Part shown: in pieces, positions 11,295 through 21,832 of the stretch
Position numbering within the stretch: position 1 is the stretch's first letter
Layout: each line of letters opens with the position of its first letter
NCBI RefSeq assembly: GCF_003265705.1
Contig: NW_020313057.1
Span: 2,763,893-2,827,892 of the forward strand
Source: Callorhinus ursinus
Lineage: Eukaryota; Chordata; Mammalia; Carnivora; Otariidae
Direction of reading: 5' to 3'
DNA length: 64,000 bases
Notes under the pieces: generated by a model
The model's input: only the letters and a program-made list of their open reading frames with translations
Databases searched by the model: none
What the model was told of the DNA's origin: nothing
Program-made: the position numbers and the translations under genes

Positions 11295-11505
11295 TTTCCC
11301 AAGTTTTTATTTAAATTCTAGTTAGTTAATGTTTAGTGTAATATGAGTTTCAGGTGTAACATTTAGTGATTTGACACTTACATGTAATACCTAGTGCTCC
11401 TCACATTAAGTGCACTCCTTAATGCCCACCACCTACTCAACCCATCCCCCTGCCCACCTCCCTTCTGGTAACCATCAGTTTATAGAAGATATAGATAGAT
11501 AGAGA
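11295..11505 (-). mobile_element. Carnivoran L1 3' UTR fragment, minus strand
   Basis: Plus-strand text TTCTAGTTAGTTAATGTTTAG, GAGTTTCAGGTGTAACATTTAG, ACCTAGTGCTCCTCACATTAAG, AATGCCCACCACCTACTCAACCC is the reverse complement of the 3' end of carnivore-lineage L1 elements. It ends in a short (ATAG)n stretch near 11,489-11,510. Confidence 0.65.
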
Positions 11506-11538
11506 TATGGATAGAGATTGCTATAAAATCACTAACCC

Positions 11539-11735
11539 CCTTTTTAAAAAATATTTTATTTATTTATTTATTTAAGAGAGAGAGCACGAGCAGGGGGAGA
11601 GGCAGAGGGAGAGAGAAAGGGAGAAACACACTATCCACTAAGCAGGAGCCCAACATGGGGATCAATCCCAGGACGCTGAGATCATGACCCTAGCCGAAGG
11701 CAGACGCTTAACTGACTGAGCCACCCAGGCGCCCC
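11539..11735 (-). mobile_element. Can-SINE, minus strand, perfect target duplication
   Basis: Tail AAAAAATATTTTATTTATTT, head GAGCCACCCAGGCGCCCC. Perfect 15-bp target-site duplication TAAAATCACTAACCC at 11,524-11,538 and 11,736-11,750, which suggests a comparatively young insertion. Confidence 0.96.
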
Positions 11736-11750
11736 TAAAATCACTAACCC

Positions 11751-11885
11751 TTAAATCCGGAGGAGACAGCTTGCAGTGAGTTGAGTATCTTGCCCAAAAT
11801 CACAAAGCTAGCTGGTAGCAGAGCCATGATTGAAATCTCTTCTGTCCTAGCCTAGTCTTTATTCCATTACTCTATGAACTTAGGT
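11751..11885 (-). mobile_element. MIR SINE fragment, minus strand
   Basis: GAGTATCTTGCCCAAAATCACAAAGCTAGCTGGTAGCAGAGCC is the MIR core in reverse, followed by TTCCATTACTCTATGAAC. Immediately beside the Can-SINE target duplication. Confidence 0.55.
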
Positions 11886-12181
11886 TACTGCCTTGCTTAA
11901 AAGGTAGATGAGAATATTAAGTGGCATTCAACTAGTTATTACCAATGCAAGAGTTTTAAGGAATACTTTCTGTTAACAGAAATGTATGTATCTGGAATGC
12001 ATATCGGAAAGAAGAAAAGAAAGTTGGAGCAAAATGTAGAATGTTGTCAGTGAACTGGTTTGTTTTACACATTAGTTATTTGAATTAGGAAACATATAGG
12101 AATTACCTTTATTGTGCTCAAATATGAGATGATGGTTTGTTTACTCATTAATATCTACTATTAAGATACCTTAGCATTTTT

Positions 12182-12360
12182 TTAAAGATTTTATTTATTT
12201 GAGAGAGAGAATGAGATAGAGAGAGAGAGCATGAGAGGGGGGAAGGTCAGAGGGAGAAGCAGACTCCCCGCTGAGCAGGGAGCCCGATGCGGGACTCGAT
12301 CCCGGGACTCCAGGATCATGACCTGAGCCGAAGGCAGTCGCTCAACCAACTGAGCCACCC
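12182..12360 (-). mobile_element. Can-SINE, minus strand
   Basis: Head side GACCTGAGCCGAAGGCAGTC...CTGAGCCACCC at right, slightly 5'-truncated. 18-bp target-site duplication AGATACCTTAGCATTTTT (12,164-12,181) and AGATACCTTAGTATTTTT (12,361-12,378). Confidence 0.95.
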
Positions 12361-12991
12361 AGATACCTTAGTATTTTTGACAGGATGAGGGTTTAAAGGT
12401 TTTTCTCCCTCTCTTTGCTTTTTAGAGATTTTTGTTTTAATATACAGGAAGACCCTCAGGAAATCTGCTGGATACATGTGAAGAAAAAGACATAAAACTC
12501 GTATCTTCACATCATTCAGGAGTTGTTTATGCGGCTAACAGCTGTTGCTCTTGATTCTTAGGTGATATTTAGCTAGATTTTAATCACTATTTTATAGAGT
12601 CCCTTTGATTTTAAAATTATCAGTGACAAAAAGCAGGTGTTTTATAAAAACTAAATTAAGCATTTTAGGCAACACATTTATTATAAATTTTGAAATTAGA
12701 ACTCTTAAACTTTAAACTCCCTAGACATGGCAGAGGGTTCAGTGACATTATGAATTATAGCTCTGTTGTAGAGTTTGCAAAATGCTTTGTAGCAGATTAA
12801 CTACTAAAGGGGAGAAAACTCATTTTTATTATTGGTGCTATTAGCGTATTTAACGAAGTGGCTCCACTCTTTTGCTCACAAATGCTCATGCAAAGAGGCT
12901 ATTTTAATGTAAGTGCTCATGATGTTGCTTATAGCACATTCTTTTTGATTTGGGTTTATCTTCTGATCCTTTCTAGATACTACTCATTTTA

Positions 12992-13194
12992 TTTTATTAT
13001 TATTATTATTTTAAATTTTATTTATTTATTTGTCAGAGAGAGGGAGAGCACAAGCGGGGGGGCGCGGCAGGTAGAGGGAGAAGCAGGCTCCCCGCTGAGC
13101 AAGGAGCCGGATGTGGGGCTCAGTCCCAGGACCCTGGCGATCACGACCTGAGCCGAAGGCAGATACTTAATCAACTGAGCCACACAAGCATCCC
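12992..13194 (-). mobile_element. Can-SINE, minus strand
   Basis: (TTA)n/(ATTT)n tail, then GTCAGAGAGAGGGAG, head GAGCCACACAAGCATCCC. Target-site duplication GATACTACTCATTTTA (12,976-12,991) and GATACTACTAATTTTA (13,195-13,210). Confidence 0.95.
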
Positions 13195-13210
13195 GATACT
13201 ACTAATTTTA

Positions 13211-13785
13211 AAAGGTACATACATCTAGGTATGCTGTGAAGAGATTTTGCAGACGTAAGGAAGAGATTTTGCAGAGGTAAAATCAGTTGACCTCAAGATA
13301 GGGAGGTGATCTGGGTCAGGCCTGGCCTAATCACCCTAGCACTGTAAATGAGTCTAGAGGCAGAGATGGACGAAGATAGAGGAGGAGGGACACAGAGATA
13401 GGAAGCATGAGAAGGATTTGATGTGCCTTTGCTGACTTGATAATGGAAAGAGCCATGTGGGAAGGCATGTGGGCAGCCTTTAGAATCTGACAGAGGCTCC
13501 TAGTTGACAGCCCACAAGGAAACGGGGACCTTAACCTTAATCTTAGAGACTGGACAAACTGGACAAACAAGGAACTGCATTCTGCCAAGGGGATCTTTGT
13601 GCTCCAGATGTGATGAGCCATGGGCTCTGCCAGGTTCCTGATTTTGGCTTTGGGGGACCTTGAGCAGAGAACCCAGCCAGGCCATGCCTCCATAAAGGAA
13701 AGATGAGCTGATATATGGGTATTGTCTGAAGTTGCTAAGTCTGTAGTAATTGGTTATGCGGCAATAGATCATACACTGATTTGGA
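13211..13785 (+). mobile_element. MaLR (MLT1-type) LTR, plus strand
   Basis: Sense-orientation motifs of the MLT1 group: GATTTTGCAGAGGTAAAATCAG, TGGGTCAGGCCTGGCCTAATC, and the 3' end GAAGTTGCTAAGTCTGTAGTAATTGG then TTATGCGGCAATAGA. A 21-22 bp local duplication (AAGAGATTTTGCAGACGTAAG / AAGAGATTTTGCAGAGGTAAA) sits at 13,239-13,281. No internal viral region is seen. Confidence 0.5.
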
Positions 13786-14079
13786 ATTTGGTCAAGCTTA
13801 GCTTCTTTAGAGAACTAAAGCCATTTTTTCCCTCCAGCCTCATTCTTAGTTGAAAGCAAAAATGAATAAGCAGAAATCATGTCTTTACTTTGATCTATCA
13901 ATTCAGGACATGAGGCCAGTACCAGTTTATGGAATCTGTTGTTTTGAGCTTTATGTTCCATTGCAGGTGGCTTTTGGCTTGTTTATAAATCAGAATGATT
14001 TCCCTTGAGACTATTGTTCTCAGCTGTCACAGTTACCCTTCACTGTGTAGTTCTTCAGCTCTCATTAGAGGGGGAAGAT

Positions 14080-14620
14080 TATTTGCAGGGATGACCGCCA
14101 TGACTCCTCCTATCCTAGGATCCGGGTACTCAGTTCCCTTTGTAATGTGACCCCTGCTTTTACCATCAAGGGGTGGAGGCTGTTTTCCCTGAAGCTCGGA
14201 TTAGGGCTGGCTCTGTGCTATTTTTGAATGGTAGAGTGTCTCAGAATGACCTGGAGGCTAGACCTCCTGGGGCCTTACAGCTTTCCTCTTTCCCCCTCTT
14301 GGATATAGCTGCCCCGTGAGGAAGTCCCAGCAATCCTGCTGAGAGTCTATGTGGAGGGCATCTGAGGAACAGAAGCAGACAGCTCCAGTCAATATCTGGA
14401 CTTTGAGGCCACCCAGGACAAGCTGGTCTCTGGCAGACCTCCCATCTGAAGGCAAACACATGACAGAGCCTAGCTAAGACCAAATGGAGCTAATCCCAGC
14501 TGAGTGTGATCCACATTGCCAGCCCGTAGCATTGTGAGCAAATCATTTGTTCTTATCTTAAGCTACTAAGTTTTGAGGTATTATTTTTTCCTATAGTAAT
14601 AGTTAGCTGATACAGATAGT
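14080..14620 (+). mobile_element. Possible second MaLR LTR, plus strand
   Basis: The 3' end AAGCTACTAAGTTTTGAGGTATTAT then AGTAATAGTTAGCTGATACAG resembles the end of MLT1-group LTRs, and the preceding sequence (CTTGGATATAGCTGCCCCGTG, AGCCTAGCTAAGACC) is compatible. Family name uncertain. Confidence 0.45.
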
Positions 14621-14673
14621 AAAGAACATGACTTTAAAAATACTATTTTAAATTTAAAATTTTATTTCTTTTT

Positions 14674-14839
14674 TAAAGATTTATTTCTTTATTTCAGAGA
14701 GAGAGAGAGAGGCAGAGGCAGAAGGAGGCTCCCCGCTGAGCAGGTTGCCAGACAGGGCTCTGTCTCCCAACAGGGAGATCACGACCTGAGCTGAAACCAA
14801 GAGTTGGATGCTTAACCGACTGAGCCACCCAGGCGCCTC
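14674..14839 (-). mobile_element. Can-SINE, minus strand, internally shortened
   Basis: Tail TAAAGATTTATTTCTTTATTTCAGAG, head GAGCCACCCAGGCGCC. Perfect 19-bp target-site duplication beginning TAAAATTTTATTTC at 14,655-14,673 and 14,840-14,858. About 30-40 bp shorter than neighbours, from loss inside the body. Confidence 0.95.
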
Positions 14840-14999
14840 TAAAATTTTATTTCTTTTTGAATGGATTGTCTGTTCAAACGTCTGTGTACACAGCACAAAA
14901 TTTGAGATACAAAAGAGTATACACATAAAAATGAATCTCCTGCCCCCTGGGCACTGTGAAACCTTTCTCACCTCTTTGGAGCTCTTCAGGATAATAGGG

Positions 15000-15574
15000 C
15001 ATAAAGCAACAATTTCAAGATTGTGCACAGAGAAAAGAGACCAAAGAAGGAGATAAAGACAACATATCTTATTCCAAATTGATTTGCTTTGCTCTACTTT
15101 ATGTCCTCAGATGTACATCTCTGCTTTCTTCAGTTTTCCTTAGGAGTAACTTTAAAAGGCCTCCAGATGTCAGAGCAACAATGAGGTTAAAGTTGAGTGT
15201 ATGGGTGATCTTGTGGGTGAGTGTTAGAGGATAGGAAATTATCAACTATATTCTCCAATAATGTCAGGTTAGGGACTCTATCACCAATAGACTAAGTGAC
15301 TCAAAACCTTTCAGAGGAGTATTTTCTTTGTATTGTATTTGGAGAAAGCAAGTGAGGAAAGGCCCTCCATGCCACCTGATAATCCATGTTAGCCCGGGAG
15401 CAGAAATCCAAGCAGAGCACAGTAGGTGCCTAGGGCACTGACCTTTCCTGGAGTCTTGTCCACATTCAGAATGTGGAATCTACAGAACATCAGACTCGGG
15501 CTGAGAGTTTGGTGTTACCTGACCTAACCCTGGGAAGTCTGCTCATGCCCTGAAAACCTAAACGCATTCATTCT
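15000..15574. other. Unassigned sequence
   Basis: No repeat or gene recognised. Begins a stretch of 6.8 kb without any Can-SINE that runs up to and past the promoter. Confidence 0.35.
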
Positions 15575-15690
15575 ACAAATGTCTACTGTGCACCTACTAT
15601 ATTCCAGGCACTGTTGGTAGATGGTATGGGTACAAACATAAGTATCACTCTAGTCCATAACCTTAAAGTTCTTCTGGGCTCCACCCACAG
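15575..15690 (-). mobile_element. L2/MIR tail fragment, minus strand
   Basis: TCTACTGTGCACCTACTATATTCCAGGCACTG is the reverse complement of the shared L2/MIR 3' core. Confidence 0.45.
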
Positions 15691-16145
15691 AAACTCCAGG
15701 AGCCCCAAACCAAACTGGATACTTGATCCTACCTGGATCAAAATTCCCCTAAGGTGCCAAGGGTGTGAAATATTCAGCCCCAAATAGTGGACTCAGTAAA
15801 TGGGTGTGGGTGTCTTTTCTTTTAAGAAGGCTTTGACTCAAGAAGTTCAAAGAAAAGATTGAGCTCTTCTTACTGGTTTTGTTTAAATTATGTTTCCTGA
15901 TACAAGGGCAGGGTAATGACAATGAAACTGTGGACATGTATACCCCAGACTATGGGAAGAAATACCTATTTCCATTCCACTCAGAGGGCAGGGGAAATAC
16001 TGTGTGGTCACTTGTCACATCCAGACACTCCGCTCACTGTCCTGGCCTCACAGAAGTTTGTCCCAGGTTGCTGTAAGGGGACATTACAGGCTCACTGGAG
16101 GGTTAGTGCTTTTCCAAGGTTAGAATCTAGAATTTAATGCATGCT

Positions 16146-16333
16146 TCTTATATTAGTTTGCTCAGGCTGCCATAACAGTGGCTTAAACAACAGACATTTA
16201 TCTTCTTACAGTTCTGGAGGCTGGAAGTCCAAGATTAAGATGCTGGCAGGGTTGGTTTCTGGTGAGGCCTCTTCCTGGCTTGCACATGGCTGCTTTTTGG
16301 CTATGTCCTCACGTGACCTCTTCTCTGGGTGTC

Positions 16334-16369
<36 letters not shown>

Positions 16370-16552
16370 CTCTGGTGTCTCTTCCACTTCTTATAAGGTC
16401 ACCAGTCCTACCAGATTAGGTCCCCACCTTTATGACTTCATTTAAACTTAATTACTTCCCTAAAGGCCCTATCTCCAAATACAGTCACATTGAGGGGTAG
16501 GGGTTCAACATATAAACTTGGTGGAGGGGGGACACAATTCAGTTCCCAACAC
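16146..16552 (-). mobile_element. Antisense MLT1-type LTR with GA microsatellite
   Basis: On the plus strand TATTAGTTTGCTCAGGCTGCC, TTACAGTTCTGGAGGCTGGAAG, TTATAAGGTCACCAGTCCTACC, CCTATCTCCAAATACAGTCACA, GGGGACACAATTCAGTTCCC mirror an MLT1-group LTR from 3' to 5'. A (GA)15 run at 16,337-16,366 has expanded inside it. Solo LTR. Confidence 0.85.
16337..16366. repeat. (GA)n microsatellite
   Basis: About 15 uninterrupted AG/GA units within the antisense LTR. Confidence 0.95.
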
Positions 16553-16559
16553 TTTTTAT

Positions 16560-17350
16560 ATGCCAGATACTATGTTAAGCAGGAGGTGTATATCATTACC
16601 TAATGACATATGTATCAAGTGTAAACTCTGTTCAAGGAGGACGTATATTTACAATACAGAGCAATAATTACCAGGCTGTGCTAGGCATGAGAGGGGCAGA
16701 AAAGGTCCATCCAGTTTGAACAAGTCAGGGAAGGCTTCTCAGAGGAACGGGTGTCAGAGAGGAGAGGAACCCTTGTGGGGGTAGAGTGGGGTGAAGGTAT
16801 GCTAGGCAGCGGGGAGGCATGTGGAAGAGCATAACAGGCGACAGATTCTTTCCTCCAGTCTTTGTATTCACAGAGCAGGGCCATTCAGCAAATACAGCAC
16901 TTTGGCTGAGTGAGGCCATGGGCGTCTGGGGGATGTAGGAAGAACACACGGAAGAGGTCAAGGTGATACCAAAAATAGACTGCCCCTACCAGGATACTGT
17001 AGCAAGGAGCTTGGACTTGATTATGTAGTAGGAATTGGGCACTTGTTCAAGGGTTTTAACTTGAGCAGATTTGCACTTGGAAAGTTCCCTGAGAAGTAGT
17101 TTGGCTCGAAAAGAGTGTGTGATTGGAAGCTGGGGAGAGTTGGGAGACCACAGTGTGATGGCAGACACAAAAGGCCAACTGTGGCAGTGTTGGTGGAATG
17201 GGGAGTTGGGTATCTAGGCCTCCTGTAGGATTTCTAGGACTTGGGATTGGCTTCCATGTGGGGAATGAAGGTAAAAATCTAGGCTGGATCCCAGGTTCTG
17301 GTCTGGGAACTGGCAGACCCTCAGTTAATTACAGAAACAACAACAATGCA
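16560..17350 (-). mobile_element. L2 LINE 3' part, minus strand
   Basis: Reverse L2 succession: TATATGCCAGATACTATG, AGGGAAGGCTTCTCAGAGGAAC, GTATGCTAGGCAGCGGGGAGG, TAGCAAGGAGCTTGGACTTGATT, CAAGGGTTTTAACTTGAGCAG, GATTGGAAGCTGGGGAGAG. Degenerate, but the order is right. Confidence 0.6.
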
Positions 17351-17914
17351 AGTGACAGGGAGAGAAGAAAGATGTGTAGGAAACACTATGGATAAAGTTT
17401 ACACAGGTTAGTTTCTTGGGCTGGGAAGGAGCTTCTTTCTCTCTAAATCCCGTGGCAAGTGATTCCTCCCCTCAATGGGCTTCAGGGACCTAGGGATGGT
17501 CAGGCCCTTAAAGAGTTGTGGCTTTAGAGTATCTTTGGAGTAAGTAATTTGCTTACCGAAAATCATAATTGATATGACTGTTCCCTGTGATCATGACCCA
17601 AGCTGTTTTAGTCAGAAAAACTGCCCAATGAATAAAGCCTTATTCATCTCTTGCCAAGAAAATTAAAAAACTTTTGATCTAAAATCCACCAACCAGCGGG
17701 CCTCATTTGCTACTCTGAATTAGATATTTCTCATTTTTGTTCGATGTCGTCATTCAGGTACATGGTAATCTGAGTTTTAGGGTTGGGCAAGAAGCAATTT
17801 GCTGTAAGACAGCTGTAAAAAACGAAAATCGGAGAGGGGAAAAGGGAGGTGAAAAACCTTTCCTCCTTGTGCACAAATTAAATCTCCAATTACTCTTTGA
17901 TGAATGGGGACAGG
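17351..17914. other. Unassigned promoter-upstream sequence
   Basis: Single-copy as far as I can judge. No open frame with coding character. Confidence 0.35.
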
Positions 17915-18030
17915 GAAGGAATATGAGTAAATTTCCAGGTCACTGGGGTTTCAAGCCCTGGTTTGACAGTAAATTTATACAATTCCAACAAATCTGTTTC
18001 CTTTTCCTCCCTGATTCCTTTTGAGTTTTC
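17915..18030 (+). mobile_element. Possible MIR fragment, plus strand
   Basis: GGGTTTCAAGCCCTGGTTTGACAG followed by AATCTGTTTCCTTTTCCTCCC follows the MIR order (TCGAATCCC..CTCTGCC...TCAGTTTCCTCATC), strongly diverged. Confidence 0.4.
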
Positions 18031-18430
18031 TTCTGTGACGTATTTGCAGGATTTCAATGGGGAGAGTCTCGCTAAGCCTCACAAGCATAGAGTGGAGATG
18101 GGGGCCAGACACCCACCAGCGAGTACGTGAGAGAGACAGAGACAGAGATGGGGAGAGGGAGGGAGAGAAAGATCTTTAATCGTGGGCCTCGTGACCCTAC
18201 TCCTGCCACCCTGGAGTCCCCATTTCTGTCTCTCATCGGGTGACACTTAGTATTTTTCTTCCAACCTTCCCTCTCTTCTTTCCAAGTTTCTGAAGCCAGC
18301 GAAACTCAAACAACAGAAGGAAAACCTCCCGGAACCGAATCCCCCGACTTTCTCCGAGCTCCCGCCTGGCCTGGCGCACTCCCCTCGGGGCCGCGGCGGT
18401 CCGGAGCGCGGAGCCCGCAGCCAGCGCGGC

Positions 18431-18462
18431 GGGGCGGGGCCTGGGCGGAGTCTGGGCGGGGC
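18431..18462 (+). promoter_or_regulatory. Cluster of Sp1/KLF-type GC boxes
   Basis: Three GGGCGG-containing boxes lie within 32 bp (GGGGCGGGGC at 18,431, GGGCGG at 18,443, GGGCGGGGC at 18,454). They lie directly upstream of the probable first exon, with no TATA element 25-35 bp before it; the only AT-rich spot is CTTAATTC near 18,501. This arrangement fits a TATA-less, dispersed-start core promoter reading right. Confidence 0.75.
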
Positions 18463-18499
18463 TTCCGCAGTCGCACCCCGCCCCCAGCCCTGCCCCGCC

Positions 18500-18689
18500 G
18501 CTTAATTCGGATGCGCTGGGCCGCGGGGTGTGAGAGAGCCGCCCTGCGCTGGACGGGCCGCCGCTGCCGTCAGAGCCGCCGCCCGCGCCGCCTCGGGGCC
18601 GCCCTGAGCAGTCGGGCCGCTGGGCGCCGCCGCGGCTGCCCGGGGTGAACGCCGGCGAGAGAGCCGCGCGCCTTTGTGAGCGCGCCGAG
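18500..18689 (+). other. Probable non-coding first exon with splice donor
   Basis: The stretch after the GC boxes ends in CGCCGAG|GTAGGT, a good donor with GT at 18,690-18,691. No long ATG-initiated frame runs into the donor: the only ATG (18,511) opens a 45-codon frame closed by TGA at 18,646-18,648. The exon is therefore likely 5' untranslated sequence, with the start codon in an exon beyond this window or far into it. The 5' end is not visible in sequence, and 18,500 is only a guide. An alternative is a lncRNA first exon. No downstream exon could be matched to it with confidence, implying a first intron of more than 45 kb if the gene is coding. Confidence 0.55.
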
Positions 18690-20065
18690 GTAGGTTCGCC
18701 TCCCGCACTTACTTTGCACACAAAGACTGGGAGCTCGGGGTAGGCGGGTACCCGCCGGGGAGACTGCGCGGCCGCCCGCCCAGCCCTGACCCCCGGCCCG
18801 AGGGACCCCAGGGCGGAAAGGGCCGCCGGCTTTCCCTCCCCGCGGCGGCCCGTCAGCTCGGCGCGGGCGGTGGGGCGGGGGTCCCTGCGTGCGCGGGAGG
18901 AGGACGCGCAGGGCGGTGGGCGTGCGGAGAGCCCCGGCCACCCCGCGCGGTGCCCGGGGAGGGCCTGGGGTGCAGGGCCGGGGCGTGGCAGGGCCCCGCG
19001 CCGTGGCCCCCGGCCCGAGGGGCGCTGGGGAGGCGGGGGGCGCTGCGAGGAAGGGGAGCCCAGGCGGCCGCTCCGCTCGGCTTATTGTTGCTTCCTCGGC
19101 CCTGAAAATGGAGAGACCCTGCCTGGAGCTGGTGCGCTGCCCACCGGGAGCGCCGCGCGCGGCCAGATGCCGAGCCCTAGGCGCCCGGTTCGCCCCTCGC
19201 TGCGCGGGCGCGCTCGGGGTGGTGGGAGCGGGCTCCGGGGTCGCAGCGAGCCTGTGCCTGGGCAGACAAAGGAGGGGCCGCGGGGGGTTTGCCCCACTGG
19301 TTTAAAGGTGACTGTCGCACTGTTTCCAAACAGTCTGCAAGTAACTTTTCCATTTTTGACTCTTTTACGTTCCCACTCTTCAGTAAACCCAGCATGTTGC
19401 GGGGCGTCTGCAGCCCTAGAAGTCCTAAAAATTGGGTTCCCATAATTTCTCTCCAAGCATCTTCGGGTCCCTTGGGGATGGCACGGCTATGTATGCCCAA
19501 ATTCTGACATGCTGCGTAGGGGATGGTAACAGCCCCTTCTGAAATGTGGAGAGAAATGCTGTTGAGAGGGTAAATTGCAGATCTTAATCTCTGCGGCAAG
19601 GTACCATACCCTTCCTTCCCTCCTCAAAAAAACAAAACAAAAAACTTCAGTCAACGATAGTAGAGCTAAGTTATTTGAGTAGAATGAGTATGATATTAAA
19701 GGGAAATACAGAAAAACGGGATGAGGCTTGTTAAACTTTACATTCTTTAACTTGAGGATTTCTTGCTAACAGGTATGTTAGTTTTCTCCTCTTACCACGA
19801 CCCCCTGGCCATTACTTTGGAGATAACTAGCTGTCCAAGTTGATTTAAGTTGAAATAGTACCCGAGGTGCCTGTCTAGAGATTCCTTAGTGGTAGGAGTT
19901 TCAGGTTTAAAACTTTTAAGTATAGAATGATGTATATTTATTATAAAAATGAAAAAATATAGAAAAGAAGGTCACTTATGCCTACCACCCAAACACACCC
20001 TGAGGATGAAGACATCTTAGCTTGATTTATGGCTTGGCAGCCATGGTATGATTGATTGAGAGAGA

Positions 20066-20066
<1 letters not shown>

Positions 20067-20108
<42 letters not shown>
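20067..20108. repeat. (TG)n microsatellite
   Basis: About 21 uninterrupted TG units, likely polymorphic. Confidence 0.97.
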
Positions 20109-20111
<3 letters not shown>

Positions 20112-20675
20112 AAATGAAGGAGTTACTGATTCTTAATCTTTACCAGTCCCATCAGACTAAAATATATCGAATAACCATAGTCTACCATAGTGGTTTGCCA
20201 CTTTAACACAGGATTAATACCAACAAGTTGTCTGAAATGTATTTTCTTATAGCCTTAAAATAACTACCTGTACAGAAGGGGGAAGGGAAGAAATAGGAAA
20301 AACAAGGTACTTTCCACTTAATTTGGAAGAATAAACCAACAGAAAAGTTTTAGGGACTGTGTTCTTTAGATTTCAGGAGTAGTTTTGGATTGACTATTTT
20401 TTTTAAATAAAAAAAATCAGCTTATAAAATATTTAAAAAGCAAAATTCTGCAATTGAGAAGTATGTGATGGAAAGACACTCTTTGTAGAACAAGAAATGA
20501 CAGAGGTTTTATAGCCAGATACATGTTTACTTCTGAAAGTAAAAAGATTTCCTGTTGAGTAGTGAGTGGTTTGGAGTGTGTGTGTTCTGTAAAAAAAAAA
20601 AAAAAGCCAAAAGAACAACACATTGTTCAAATCTAGATTTGTCACTGAATGCTTTTGTTATTACATACACTTATT

Positions 20676-20737
20676 TTCCACTTGTAAAGTTTTCGGACGT
20701 TTCATTTCTCCAATTTCCACTTGTAAAAGTTTTGGAC
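20676..20737. repeat. Diverged local duplication
   Basis: TTCCACTTGTAAAGTTTTC plus GGAC at 20,676-20,698 and TTCCACTTGTAAAAGTTTT plus GGAC at 20,715-20,737, differing by an A insertion and substitution; period 39 bp. Confidence 0.85.
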
Positions 20738-21632
20738 ATTACCCCATGCAAAGTAAAGAGAGGTCTTGGAGGCAACTGTGTAGGAGTAGATTGATCCTGA
20801 GGATGATGCAATCAATACTTTTCAAAGTCAGAAGAATTTACAAGAAGGAAGTTGTGGCTTTGTACTGTCAGGTGCAGTGTTCGTTCCTGTGCCTAACTTG
20901 GGGCTCCTTAATCTGCATACAGGCTTACAGGGAGCTTTTGCCCCTGTTAAGTAAGCAGTGACTTGTAAGTCCCGAGTGTGAAGTATATGGTGCCAAGTAT
21001 GTCGTCCGCTGTAATGATTCGCGTTCCTTCAGAGATAAGGGGACCCTGCCACATACACAAGTCAAAAGAAACTCAAATAGGAAATATGAGAATTTTTAGA
21101 TACTGTTTTTCAACCCTTCTGTGGCCTTGGACACCATAAGCACTGTAAGCAATGTAAAGCCCAGCTGGAATAGAGATCAGAGCTGAGTAGCTTTGCCTTT
21201 TTTCTATAATGTTGCTTCAAGGGGAGGAGAGAAAAGATTGGGATTGGTCCCGTGTCGTGGACTTGCTATGGCTGTTCGTGACGGCCAGCGTCTCGCACCC
21301 CGCCCCCCCGGCCTGGACTGCAGAATCCATTCTTAGGCTGTTTAAAAGGAGACTTGCTTTGCGTTTTTGAGAAGTGCTATGAGAAATCCTGTTCCTGAAC
21401 TGTGGTAGGGTGGACGCTCTTACTCATTCCGTTCTTTGTTTAAAATGTCACAAGGTAGAGGGAGAAGATTTATACTGATTTTCTTTGGGAGTGGTTGAGG
21501 GGTGGAAGACTTTTCTCTGAAAAGAGGGACCCTAGTAGATTAGTAATGTGGCTTTAGTGTTATTAGTGAGGTCTTGTTTGCACCTTCTTTCCAGGATTCT
21601 GTGCACAGAATGTGTTTTAAAATGGGTCAGGA

Positions 21633-21832
21633 GGGGCGCCTGGGTGGCTCAGTTGGTTAAGAGTCTGCCTTTGGCTCAGGTCGCGATGGGTTGAGCCCTG
21701 CCTCAGGCTCCCTGCTCAGCAGGGAGTCTGCTTCTCCCTCTCCCTCTGCCCCCCTCCCCCCACCTGCTCGTGCCTTCTCTCTCTCTCTCTCTCTCTCTCA
21801 AATAAATAAATAAAATCTTTCCAAAACATTTT
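21633..21832 (+). mobile_element. Can-SINE, plus strand
   Basis: GGGGCGCCTGGGTGGCTCAGTTGG head, body lacking a few bases after GGTCGCGATGG, (CT)n near 21,778-21,800, AAATAAATAAATAAAATCTTT tail. First Can-SINE downstream of the promoter, about 3 kb into the intron. Target duplication not clear. Confidence 0.95.

Larger units (their letters stand above)
18330..19290 (+). promoter_or_regulatory. CpG-island promoter
   Basis: About 960 bp of very high GC content with CpG close to the expected frequency, sharply bounded by ordinary 40-45% GC sequence on both sides. It holds GC boxes at 18,431-18,462, no TATA box, and a splice-donor-like site at 18,690. By hand count G and C are balanced in 18,361-18,540 (74 G, 71 C), while 18,841-19,080 is G-rich on the + strand (126 G, 79 C), the skew expected downstream of a start site transcribed to the right. 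This is the only gene-start signal in the window. Such islands mark broadly expressed or developmental genes; which gene this is cannot be read from the sequence. A divergent minus-strand transcript is possible. Confidence 0.9.
19291..21632 (+). other. Start of the presumed first intron
   Basis: Leaves the CpG island at about 19,290. Holds a (TG)n microsatellite at 20,067-20,108, a diverged local duplication at 20,676-20,737, and a small GC-rich patch at 21,245-21,312. No Can-SINE and no supported exon. Confidence 0.45.

Noticed and set aside
18870..19445. 191-codon plus-strand frame and overlapping frames in the CpG island
   Set aside because: Starts with GTG rather than ATG; long frames are expected where GC content makes stop codons rare. 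Same applies to the minus-strand frame 18,233-18,721, also GTG-started.
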